From NCBI GenBank assembly GCA_003165615.1, contig PLWR01000108.1, forward strand, positions 1 through 12,533: a DNA stretch of 12,533 nucleotides, written 5' to 3'. Below, one piece after another: positions 1 to 5,609 of the stretch (positions within the stretch are counted from its first letter, which is position 1; each line of letters starts with the position of its first letter). This DNA comes from Acidobacteriota bacterium (lineage in GTDB: Bacteria; Acidobacteriota; Terriglobia; UBA7540). Below the pieces are notes generated by a model. It was given only the letters and a program-made list of their open reading frames with translations. It was not told the origin of the DNA and searched no databases. The position numbers and the translations under genes are program-made.

Positions 1-21
1 AGAAGGCGAGTTTTGAGACGG

Positions 22-125
22 CCTCGCCGCCTGGAAGGGGAGCCTTCCAGGCGGCGGGGAGGGGGAGAAAATGGGCAAACGGGGCCGGAAAGGCGGAGCC
101 TTTCCGCACAGGGCGGCAGAGCCGC
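22..125. repeat. Three consecutive GC-rich hairpins
   Basis: Three inverted repeats stand in a row. The first (22-59) has a perfect 12-bp core stem, CCGCCTGGAAGG (27-38) with CCTTCCAGGCGG (43-54), a 4-nt GGAG loop, and further outer pairs including one G-T. The second (86-106) pairs CGGAAAGGC with GCCTTTCCG around GGA. The third (113-125) pairs GCGGC with GCCGC around AGA. No T-run follows, so they do not look like a classical intrinsic terminator. They may belong to the same repeat-rich intergenic family as the array at 221-365. Confidence 0.75.
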
Positions 126-170
126 ATTGAGTGCGACAGTTTTCAGCTAATTGGGACAGCCTTGAGCGCC

Positions 171-212
171 GACCGGAACTTGTCCCGAGACAGGGTCGGG
201 AGGGCGGCACGT
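171..212 (+). repeat. Dispersed 40-nt repeat, copy A
   Basis: The stretch starting GACCGGAACTTGTCCCGA and ending GGTCGGGAGGGCGGCACGT recurs, reverse-complemented and with about five substitutions and a 2-nt length difference, at 8629-8668. Its ends can pair (CCGACC 169-174 with GGTCGG 194-199), and an inner TGTC/GACA stem is possible. In both copies a palindromic hairpin follows directly, so the copied unit is probably longer than 42 nt. No coding potential is evident. Confidence 0.7.
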
Positions 213-220
213 TCGATTGT

Positions 221-365
221 AGCGCCGACCGTGAGGTCGGCAGGCGCATGCAATGCTGGCCGTCAGGCCGTCATGTCCGGGCAAAATGGGCCGTCAGGCC
301 GGCCTGTGAGTGCTGACCTCAAGGTCAGCGCTGCATTGGGTGCTGAACTGAAGTCCAGCGCTGCA
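221..365. repeat. Array of five hairpins with ~30-nt period
   Basis: Five short inverted repeats follow each other with centres near 232, 263, 294, 320 and 350. The stems are GCCGACC/GGTCGGC (loop GTGA), GGCC/GGCC (GTCA), GGCC/GGCC (GTCA), GCTGACC/GGTCAGC (TCAA) and GCTGAACT/AGTCCAGC (loop GA, one A-C mismatch). The last two lie in tandem 30-bp units, 310-339 and 340-369, both beginning GTGCTGA and both containing CAGCGCTGCA. The stem sequence changes between units while pairing is kept. The array does not look like CRISPR: there is no constant repeat with unique spacers and no cas gene. Confidence 0.7.
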
Positions 366-413
366 GCGGACCGGCAATCGCCGCGGCGGGAAACTTGCGA
401 AAGCAACCCTGAA

Positions 414-430
414 TCCGGAAATGTTCATGA
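414..430. repeat. 17-bp direct repeat, first copy
   Basis: TCCGGAAATGTTCATGA occurs here and again, identical, at 617-633, 203 bp downstream on the same strand. It contains the near-palindromic core TCCGGA and the palindrome TCATGA. It is probably a member of a dispersed intergenic repeat family. No gene overlaps it. Confidence 0.7.
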
Positions 431-616
431 TAATACAGGGACTTATGGGCCTTTGCTGATTTTTCGTCAAAAAACCAATCCCTTGAAATCAAACAAGTTA
501 GTCGCCTCAAGTTCCCGCCGGGCAGACCTGAAAAAAGATACTGAAATGAAGGTCCATCAGGAAAAGTCCTTTAGAATCAACCCGATAAGACAAATTGTCG
601 GCGCCACTTCCCAACT

Positions 617-633
617 TCCGGAAATGTTCATGA
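617..633. repeat. 17-bp direct repeat, second copy
   Basis: This is an exact second copy of the 17-bp sequence at 414-430. The stretch between the two (431-616) is lower in GC than the rest of the window and has no convincing reading frame. Confidence 0.7.
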
Positions 634-750
634 AAACAAATGGGTTGGTCAATAATCAGGGCGCACGCAGGGCGACGGGCAGAGCCGATGGTTATTTCCC
701 CCAGTGTGACACACTTTCCCGTATCGATTATCGGCGGGATCGAGATGCGA

Positions 751-779
751 AATGAATGAATGAATGAATGGATGAATGA
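751..779. repeat. AATG tetranucleotide microsatellite
   Basis: Five AATG units, one GATG and another AATG run without interruption. The tract lies in non-coding sequence about 55 bp left of the inverted-repeat element at 835-1118. Such tracts are prone to slipped-strand length change, but I see no gene whose expression it would obviously switch. Confidence 0.85.
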
Positions 780-833
780 TGCGGAAGACCAAGTCCGAGC
801 GCGCACGGTCAATCCCAAACTGACGCGCCCCCC

Positions 834-1119
834 CATAGGCGTTAAAATAGGGGCGCTACGACGCAGATTCAAGCCCCGGAAGGGGCGACATAGTGTGGCC
901 CACGGCGAAAGTCGTGGGAGTACGCGGGCAAAGTAGCATGTGAGCCACGGTAGTGGCGACATAAGATTTCCGCTCGGTCCGTCCTGATTATGTTGCCCCT
1001 GCCGGGGCTCGAGAAGCATTTCCACTTCTCTTTTTCCCCACGGCTTTCGCCGTGGGCCACATTATGCCGCCCCCAAGGCGGGCTTTCGAGCTTGCCGGAC
1101 AGTTTCTTTAACGCCTATG
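834..1119. repeat. Inverted-repeat-bounded non-coding element (MITE-like)
   Basis: The ends are 13-bp inverted repeats: CATAGGCGTTAAA at 834-846 and TTTAACGCCTATG at 1107-1119. Inside are two further inverted pairs. Positions 872-890 (AGCCCCGGAAGGGGCGACA) match the complement of 991-1009 at 17 of 19, and 889-918 match the complement of 1037-1066 at about 28 of 30. A third hairpin unit (944-963) repeats the pattern of 873-892 with a compensated base-pair change. The 9-mer TGACGCGCC flanks both sides (821-829 and 1118-1126). On the left it is separated from the element by a C-run and on the right it overlaps the end, so it is at best a blurred target duplication. There is no transposase, and reading frames across the element are repeat translations. 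Confidence 0.6.
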
Positions 1120-1260
1120 ACGCGCCGCCCACAGTCCCCCGCTTCGGTTATCGGCGAGGTCAGGTGGGAACATGAATCAAATTGATGCGTCCGAAGTCCG
1201 AGGGCCAAAGTCGGAAGGGCCGCCTCGCCATTCTCAAACCGGAAATCGAGAGCCGCAGGT

Positions 1261-1345
1261 ATTCAAATCAAGATTCACAATTCAAGATTCCGGATTCCGC
1301 ATCTAAGGTCGAAATCCAAGATTCAAGATCAAAATCACCCGATCA
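1261..1345. repeat. Degenerate ATTCAAGATTC-type simple repeat
   Basis: A low-complexity stretch is built from variants of ATTCAAGATTC (for example ATTCAAATCAAGATTC, AATTCAAGATTCC, ATCCAAGATTCAAGATC). It ends just before the S41 peptidase gene. The 13-mer ATTCAAATCAAGA recurs at 5686-5698 in the intergenic stretch before the MATE gene, which suggests scattered remnants of one repeat family. Confidence 0.55.
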
Positions 1346-1408
1346 CCGATGGCCCGATCCCCGGCAAGCACCCTGCCGTTCAAATTCTGCATCTGGGTTA
1401 TACTGAAC

Positions 1409-3013
1409 ATGGAGGATATTCTGACGCCTTTGAAAGCTCTGGCCCTGATTTCACGAACCGTTCTTCTCGCTGCCCTGCCCTGCCTGATCGCCCCCGGCTT
1501 GTATTCTCAGACCTCCGCGGCGCCGCCCGATGACGTGGGCGCAGAAGCTCTGAAGTTCACCGCTATTTATGGCGCCCTTGAGCACAACTACGTGGAGCCG
1601 GTTGATCCCGACCATGCCATCTTCGACGGCGGCATTCGCGGCATGCTGGCGGCGCTCGATCCCTTCTGCGCATTTCTGGACCGCGACCAATTCGAACTGA
1701 TGAAGCAGCAGGCGCGCGGGGAGTCAGTGGGATTTGGCTCGATTCTCTACGTCTCGGCTAGAAAAGTACTGATCTTGCAGACCACGCAGGGATCGCCCTC
1801 TTTTCGCGCCGGTCTCGGGCCCGGAGATGAAATCGTCGCGATCAACGGCGAGCGGGTCGCGCGGCTGGATTTACAATCCTTAATCGACCTTCTGAAAAGT
1901 TCACGCTCCAAGCCGGTAATTCTCGGAGTCATCCACCCTGGCCGACTGGTGCCGGAGGACTTCAGCCTGCGCCCCGCTGAGGTCGATCTGCCCTCGGTTG
2001 ACAAGGCTTTTCTTTGGTCCCCCGGCATCGCTTACGTGCACATTGCCAGCTTTGAAGGGAAAACGCCGCTGGAAGTGGCGACCGCACTGGATGGAATGGA
2101 CGCCCCCCACCTGAAGGGGCTGTTCCTCGATCTGCGGGACAATCACGGCGGCATTGTGGATTCCGCCGCGACCGTGGCCAGCCTTTTCCTGAAGCAGGGT
2201 GACGTGGTCCTGACCACGCGCGGGCGCAAAATGCCGGAACAGGTATATCACGTCCCCTCCATGCCCAAGCACTACGACTTCCCCATCGTCACGCTGGTCA
2301 ACGGTGACTCCGCCAGCGCCGCGGAAGTCCTGGCGGCGGCGCTCCAGGAGCACGACCGGGCGGTCATTGCCGGCGTTCCAACTTTCGGCAAAGGCGTCGT
2401 TCAATCGGTGGAGGAACTGGGTGAGCAGACTGGCCTGGCGATTACTGCCGGCCAATATTTCACGCCCAGCGGTCGGTCCATTCAGCGCCCCCTGCCCGGC
2501 ACGGCGCTGACCTTCGCGTCTCTTTCGCGATCGGCCATGCCGGAGAAGAAGGCAGCGGAAACCACCGCCGGCACTGACCCGGCCCGTCCCACTGCCGCCA
2601 TGTTTCACACTGACAGCGGCCGTCCCGTCACGGTCGGCGGGGGCGTCACTCCCGATGTGACCATTGCGGACCGGGCGGAAGACCCATGGTTCGCCTTTGT
2701 CACCCAACGCGGCCTGCTGACCAGCTACGCGGAATCTTATTTGACCACCCACAGCAAGTTAGCCGAGCCTTTCGAGATTTCGCCCGAAATGCTCGAGGAT
2801 TTTAAAGAAACATGCCTGCGCAGCGGCGTCCGCGTTCCCGATGAGTACTGGTCAAAAGATCAGGACTTGTTGAAGGTAAGGCTCAAGGTGGAACTTACGA
2901 ATTTAGTCTTTGGACTGCAACGGGGGGACGAGGTGGCAACCAAAAGCGACCCGCAAGCTCAGCAAGCCGCGAGCCTCTTCCCTCGCATCGGAGAGATTCT
3001 TAAGGGTCACTAA
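1409..3013 (+). CDS. S41 family C-terminal processing peptidase, exported
   Basis: This is a serine protease of the S41 (Ctp/tail-specific protease) family, expected to trim or degrade proteins in the periplasm. From the start at 1409 it has 534 residues. A hydrophobic signal-like segment covers about residues 9-33 and ends near LYSQTSAA. A PDZ domain follows at about 105-180, with the GLGPGDEIVAINGERV core. The peptidase core (about 200-360) contains LRDNHGG, DSASAAEV with the likely nucleophile Ser303, and TFGKGVVQ with the general base Lys328, so the Ser-Lys dyad is intact. LRDNHGG has His where the family usually has Pro. About 150 residues after the core are unassigned. An upstream ATG at 1349 would add 20 residues before the signal peptide and is less likely. 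A TTG at 1430, preceded by GGAGGA (1411-1416), would give the cleanest signal peptide (MKALALISRTVLL) and is a real alternative. Confidence 0.9.
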   Translation: MEDILTPLKALALISRTVLLAALPCLIAPGLYSQTSAAPPDDVGAEALKFTAIYGALEHNYVEPVDPDHAIFDGGIRGMLAALDPFCAFLDRDQFELMKQQARGESVGFGSILYVSARKVLILQTTQGSPSFRAGLGPGDEIVAINGERVARLDLQSLIDLLKSSRSKPVILGVIHPGRLVPEDFSLRPAEVDLPSVDKAFLWSPGIAYVHIASFEGKTPLEVATALDGMDAPHLKGLFLDLRDNHGGIVDSAATVASLFLKQGDVVLTTRGRKMPEQVYHVPSMPKHYDFPIVTLVNGDSASAAEVLAAALQEHDRAVIAGVPTFGKGVVQSVEELGEQTGLAITAGQYFTPSGRSIQRPLPGTALTFASLSRSAMPEKKAAETTAGTDPARPTAAMFHTDSGRPVTVGGGVTPDVTIADRAEDPWFAFVTQRGLLTSYAESYLTTHSKLAEPFEISPEMLEDFKETCLRSGVRVPDEYWSKDQDLLKVRLKVELTNLVFGLQRGDEVATKSDPQAQQAASLFPRIGEILKGH

Positions 3014-3031
3014 GTATCGAATGGAAATCTT

Positions 3032-3247
3032 TCAGGCCTGTCCGTCAGAGGGGGGCACCGGCTGGTGCGATTTACGCCCGTAGACTTTTTCGTAGGCCTG
3101 GCAGAAAGGACACACGCTGCCCTCGACTTGTTTGACGAACCAAAAGGCCATGCCGCGCTGGTTGCGGCGGGCCCGAGTGCAGACCGGGCATTCCACGCAC
3201 CGCTGGGCCATGGCGCGGTCGCGGTCAGTAATGTCAGTTTCGCTCAT
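3032..3247 (-). CDS. Small Cys-rich (putative zinc-ribbon) protein
   Basis: This is a 71-codon frame giving about 71 residues, starting MSETDITDRDRAMAQRC. It contains CVECPVC and, about 25 residues later, VCPFC: two paired-cysteine knuckles that could bind one zinc ion, with an Arg/Asn-rich turn (TRARRNQRG) between them. I do not recognise a named family and assign no function. The start at 3247 is preferred because GAGG lies 9 nt upstream and the protein then begins directly before the conserved-looking part. The frame is open further upstream to 3376, which would add 43 residues of low-quality sequence. The gene is convergent with the S41 peptidase, 18 bp away, with no obvious terminator between them. 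Confidence 0.65.
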   Translation of the reverse strand: MSETDITDRDRAMAQRCVECPVCTRARRNQRGMAFWFVKQVEGSVCPFCQAYEKVYGRKSHQPVPPSDGQA

Positions 3248-3395
3248 GGGAATCCGCCTCACGCTGAAATCGGCGCGTCTCCCCAAACTGTCGGTGTGCA
3301 CGCTTCCGGCAGGCGCCTGGTCAGTCAAGGCCTCCGCCGGTGAGGGATAGCGCGTAGTATGGAAGTACCCCTGCAAGGTTGCAGCCTAAACCAAA

Positions 3396-3426
3396 CCCGC
3401 CTGGGGGCGGATGCCGGTCAGGCGGG
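3396..3426. repeat. Hairpin in the 3377-3583 intergenic stretch
   Basis: CCCGCCTG (3396-3403) pairs with CAGGCGGG (3419-3426) around a 15-nt loop. The stem resembles the core of the hairpin at 22-59 (CCGCCTGG / CCAGGCGG). A shorter palindromic pair, CTGCAA-GG-TTGCAG, sits at 3371-3384. This stretch lies upstream of the Cys-rich gene on the minus strand and of the putative small RNA on the plus strand. I see no gene in it. Confidence 0.5.
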
Positions 3427-3583
3427 CCGATCAAAGCCTTCATGCACCCTCCGGCGTGTGAATCTTGGGATTCCCATAATCCCTTAACGAATACCGGGGC
3501 TTATGCTCCTGACAATCTGGCCCCACAGGGGTGGTTGCGTCTGACCGGGGGGGAGAACAGGCAAGAAAGTCAATTATTATCTA

Positions 3584-3612
3584 TTGCAAAGCTAGTGCCA
3601 AACGTGTATGCT
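3584..3612 (+). promoter_or_regulatory. Putative sigma-70-type promoter
   Basis: TTGCAA (3584-3589) and TATGCT (3607-3612) are separated by exactly 17 bp, in a locally AT-rich patch within GC-rich surroundings. Transcription would begin near 3619. The first downstream signal is an intrinsic terminator (3660-3689), and the cold-shock gene starts at 3765. Confidence 0.5.
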
Positions 3613-3618
3613 AATCAT

Positions 3619-3689
3619 GCTTGATCAGTTTTTGTGACCGAACGCCACGTTCGTCGAAGGCCGCAAAACCAGTGATTTTGCGGCTTTTT
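3619..3689 (+). ncRNA. Candidate ~70-nt small RNA or cold-shock leader
   Basis: The interval between the putative promoter and the terminator has no plausible reading frame but two clear structures. CGAACG (3639-3644) pairs with CGTTCG (3648-3653) around a CCA loop, and the terminator hairpin at 3660-3689 follows. It is either a free small RNA or the terminated form of the leader of the cold-shock gene 75 bp downstream. No other convincing promoter is visible between 3690 and 3765, which makes attenuation by read-through at this terminator worth considering. The exact 5' end is inferred. Confidence 0.4.
3660..3689 (+). terminator. Rho-independent terminator
   Basis: GCCGCAAAA (3660-3668) pairs perfectly with TTTTGCGGC (3676-3684) around a 7-nt loop, and five T follow. 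This is the clearest intrinsic terminator in the window. It lies upstream of the cold-shock gene on the same strand, not downstream of any plus-strand gene, which is the reason for proposing a short RNA or an attenuated leader here. Confidence 0.8.
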
Positions 3690-3764
3690 CAGTTTGGGGG
3701 GAGCGGTTACGAGACGAGAACAAGTTAAATTTCAACGATCAAAAAAAAGGAACACTGAAACAAT

Positions 3765-3971
3765 ATGGATAGAGAACAAGGTGTAGTGAAGTGGTTCAAC
3801 AACTCGAAGGGCTATGGATTTATCCAACGCGCTTCCGGAGATGATGTCTTCGTCCATCACTCTGCCATCCAAGCGGAAGGATACCGTTCGCTCAACGAGG
3901 GCGAAGCGGTGGAGTTTGCCGTCACCAAGGGCCCCAAAGGCCTGCAAGCTGAAAGCGTCAAGAAACTCTAA
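3765..3971 (+). CDS. cspA: Cold-shock domain protein (CspA family)
   Basis: This is a single cold-shock domain of 68 residues, the usual family length. It is a five-stranded OB-fold that binds single-stranded RNA and DNA, melts RNA secondary structure and acts in the cytoplasm. Residues 1-20 contain [16 protein letters not shown], which includes the RNP1 motif KGYGFI. The RNP2 motif is DVFVHHSAI near residues 27-35; most homologues have VFVHFSAI or VFVHYSAI, so the second His is a minor variation. The A-rich AAGGA at 3747-3751 is the probable ribosome site, with a rather long spacing of 13 nt. The putative promoter, hairpin and terminator upstream suggest an RNA-level control leader. Two co-directional genes follow at 85 and 42 bp spacing. 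Confidence 0.95.
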   Translation: MDREQGVVKWFNNSKGYGFIQRASGDDVFVHHSAIQAEGYRSLNEGEAVEFAVTKGPKGLQAESVKKL

Positions 3972-3991
3972 GATCTGCCTACAATTAGCGC

Positions 3992-4030
3992 ACCGCCCGC
4001 GTCTTGCTCGATAGCAATGGCGCGGGTGGT
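3992..4030 (+). promoter_or_regulatory. Long intercistronic hairpin
   Basis: ACCGCCCGCG (3992-4001) pairs with CGCGGGTGGT (4021-4030), 10 bp with one G-T. The apex carries a second stem, TTGCT (4004-4008) with AGCAA (4013-4017), around CGAT. No T-run follows, so complete termination is unlikely. In the 85-nt gap between the cold-shock gene and its neighbour it could stabilise the short upstream mRNA, mark a processing site or modulate translation of the next gene, whose ribosome site (GGGAG) begins 13 nt downstream. Confidence 0.55.
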
Positions 4031-4056
4031 CACCCTCTTCCCGGGAGTAAACCGTA

Positions 4057-4350
4057 ATGCAAATCCAATATGTTGGATTTCAACTCAAGGCGCATGGCCG
4101 GGACTATACCTACAAAGTGATCAACAAACAAGCGGAAGACCGTGAATTTATCTTCACGATCTCGAACCGGGCTTTTGCCGAAAAACAATTACCCTTTCAG
4201 GACGCTGCCGCCCTCTGTTATCAGAAGTTGCAAAAGGCCCTGGATGTCGAGACCGCGGAAAAGCCTCTGCCGCGACGCACCACTCTATCGGACCAGGAAC
4301 TCGACGTCTACCGCGAGTCACGCCGTCCCACCCGTAAGCGCTCGTGGTAA
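4057..4350 (+). CDS. Unnamed small-domain protein, paralogue of the receiver-fusion N-terminus
   Basis: This is a 97-residue soluble protein that I cannot assign to a named family. It starts MQIQYVGFQLKAHGRDY and has no signal peptide or membrane segment. Its whole visible domain (residues 1-90) aligns without gaps to the first 90 residues of the minus-strand protein at 7763-8569. The shared pattern is IQY-GF, R-Y, a later R-F, LxxQD-type LQD/FQD, then C...L.K.LD.ET and S.Q....Y, with 21 of the first 66 positions identical by eye. The alternating hydrophobic pattern in residues 3-35 suggests a beta-rich start, and residues 50-63 look helical. The tail (RRPTRKRSW) is basic. GGGAG at 4043-4047 supports the start, and the paralogue has its start at the same place. 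It lies between the cold-shock gene and the methyltransferase-like gene, possibly co-transcribed with both. Confidence 0.8.
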   Translation: MQIQYVGFQLKAHGRDYTYKVINKQAEDREFIFTISNRAFAEKQLPFQDAAALCYQKLQKALDVETAEKPLPRRTTLSDQELDVYRESRRPTRKRSW

Positions 4351-4392
4351 GGCCGCCCTCCCCCGCAGTCAGTGCAGGTGAAAGCCCATCCG

Positions 4393-5556
4393 ATGACCTC
4401 CAAACAAAGAATGCTCGCTGCGCTCGAACGCCGCCAGGCCGACCGCCTGCCTGTAACTACGCATCATCTCATGCAGTATTATCTCGATAAGTATGAGGGG
4501 GGAATTTCCGCGCAGGAATTCTTTGATCGCTACGGCCTGGACCCGATTACGTGGGTGGTGAAGCACAAGCCCGCGCCGGGCACGGGAGATTACTTCGATC
4601 CCTTGCAAGGCGAGCCGGGCTTCCTGGAAGCGCGCCGCATCTGGTCGGATCAATGGCAAACCAAATGGGAGGACGTTCCCGACGACACGTACCAGACCCG
4701 GCGCTACAATTTTGTGACGCCCAAGGGCACGCTGACCATGATGACCCAATCGAACGATCAGACCACCTGGGTCAGCGAACATCCCGTCAAGAACAAGCGC
4801 GATATTGACCTGATCGGCGAATTCGCCCCCACCCCGTGGTGCGATGTGGAGGCCGTGAATAAGGCCGCGGAAGAATACGGCGAGCGCGGTTTGGTGCGCA
4901 GCCACATTCCGTGCTTTGACGTGTATGGGCAACCGGGCGCGTGGCAGGACGCCTGCTGCCTCTATCCCACCGAGCAGCTCATCCTGGCCACTTACGACGA
5001 TCCTGCGTGGGTACACGAGTTCTTGCGCATCCTGCACCGGCGCAAGAAGGTCTATATCCAATCGATGGCGGGCGCGAAGTTCGATCTGGTGGAACACGGC
5101 GGCGGCTCAGCTTCATCCACGGTTATTTCACCTAAACTTTTCGAGGAATTCGTAGCCCCCTACGATACGGAGTTGATTGCAGAGGCTCACAAGGCCGGCC
5201 AACGCATCGTCTACCACACCTGCGGTGGCATGATGCCGATTCTCGAAAAGATCGCCGACATGAAACCGGATGCCATGGAAACCTTTACCCCCGCCGGCAT
5301 GGGCGGCGATGTGATCCTGGCAGAGGCCAAGCAGCGCATTGGCGATCGCGTCTGCATTATCGGCGGCTTCGACCAGTTTCATTCCTTGATCGACTGCACA
5401 CCGGAGGCAACGCGCGCCGCGGTGCGAGGCTGCTTTGAAGCGGCCGGTGATAGTGGCGGTTACATCCTCTGCCCCTCCGACCACTTTTTCGACGCCGACC
5501 CCCAATTGGTCCAAGCCTACGCCGACGAAGGCCGCCAGTGTGTGTACACGGGGTGA
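4393..5556 (+). CDS. URO-D/MtaA-type methyltransferase family protein
   Basis: This is a 387-residue TIM-barrel-type protein of the uroporphyrinogen decarboxylase superfamily. It is more likely the corrinoid-linked methyltransferase branch (MtaA/CmuA-like) than true haem-pathway HemE. The N-terminus, MTSKQRMLAALERRQADRLP, is typical of this branch. YHTCGG (His275, Cys277) together with Cys360 in YILCPSDH would form the H-x-C...C zinc site that activates a thiol or methyl-accepting group. HemE-type signatures for porphyrin binding are not evident, and GGFDQFH (324-330) replaces the usual GNxDP-like turn. The substrate is unknown, and no corrinoid protein gene is nearby. The start at 4393 is chosen by family N-terminus; in-frame GTG codons at 4372 and 4378 would add 7 or 5 residues. 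It begins 42 bp after the small-domain gene. Confidence 0.85.
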   Translation: MTSKQRMLAALERRQADRLPVTTHHLMQYYLDKYEGGISAQEFFDRYGLDPITWVVKHKPAPGTGDYFDPLQGEPGFLEARRIWSDQWQTKWEDVPDDTYQTRRYNFVTPKGTLTMMTQSNDQTTWVSEHPVKNKRDIDLIGEFAPTPWCDVEAVNKAAEEYGERGLVRSHIPCFDVYGQPGAWQDACCLYPTEQLILATYDDPAWVHEFLRILHRRKKVYIQSMAGAKFDLVEHGGGSASSTVISPKLFEEFVAPYDTELIAEAHKAGQRIVYHTCGGMMPILEKIADMKPDAMETFTPAGMGGDVILAEAKQRIGDRVCIIGGFDQFHSLIDCTPEATRAAVRGCFEAAGDSGGYILCPSDHFFDADPQLVQAYADEGRQCVYTG

Positions 5557-5585
5557 GGAATCCGCCAGGATCAGGATTGCCATTC

Positions 5586-5609
5586 CGCCCGGATGAGACC
5601 TTCCGGGCG
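5586..5609 (+). terminator. Hairpin after the methyltransferase gene (possible terminator)
   Basis: CGCCCGGA (5586-5593) pairs with TCCGGGCG (5602-5609) around an 8-nt loop, 30 bp past the stop codon. Outer complementary blocks (AATCCGCC near 5560 and GGCGGATAATCC near 5613) could extend it. There is no T-run, so this would be a weak or Rho-assisted end. The remaining sequence to 5853 has a short GCGCAA/TTGCGC hairpin (5703-5720) and a repeat remnant at 5686-5698, but no gene I can support. Confidence 0.4.

Noticed and set aside
221..365. CRISPR array (about 30-nt periodicity)
   Set aside because: Units are not constant repeats with unique spacers, stems vary, there are only five units, and no cas genes are present.
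162..755. 197-codon plus-strand open frame across the left repeat region
   Set aside because: It runs through the hairpin array and direct repeats, has no ribosome site, and its composition is Arg/Ser/Ala-rich repeat translation.
507..1025. 172-codon minus-strand open frame
   Set aside because: It translates the AATG microsatellite (as repeated SFIH) and the inverted-repeat element; this type of frame is a common false gene over such repeats.
821..1126. TGACGCGCC as a clean target-site duplication
   Set aside because: The left copy is separated from the element by a C-run and the right copy overlaps the inverted end by two bases, so the duplication cannot be asserted.
1901..2752. 283-codon minus-strand frame inside the S41 gene
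   Set aside because: The plus frame has intact protease motifs and a signal peptide; the antisense frame is Gly/Arg/His-rich shadow sequence typical of high GC.
3379..3624. 81-codon plus-strand frame starting TTG
   Set aside because: No ribosome site; low-quality Pro/Asn/Gly sequence; it contains the hairpin at 3396-3426 and the putative promoter at 3584-3612.
3707..3731. TTACGA / TTAAAT as a cold-shock promoter
   Set aside because: Spacing of 12 bp is too short for a sigma-70 promoter.
4369..5097. 242-codon minus-strand frame over the methyltransferase gene
   Set aside because: Antisense to a clear URO-D family protein, with no recognisable domain or ribosome site.
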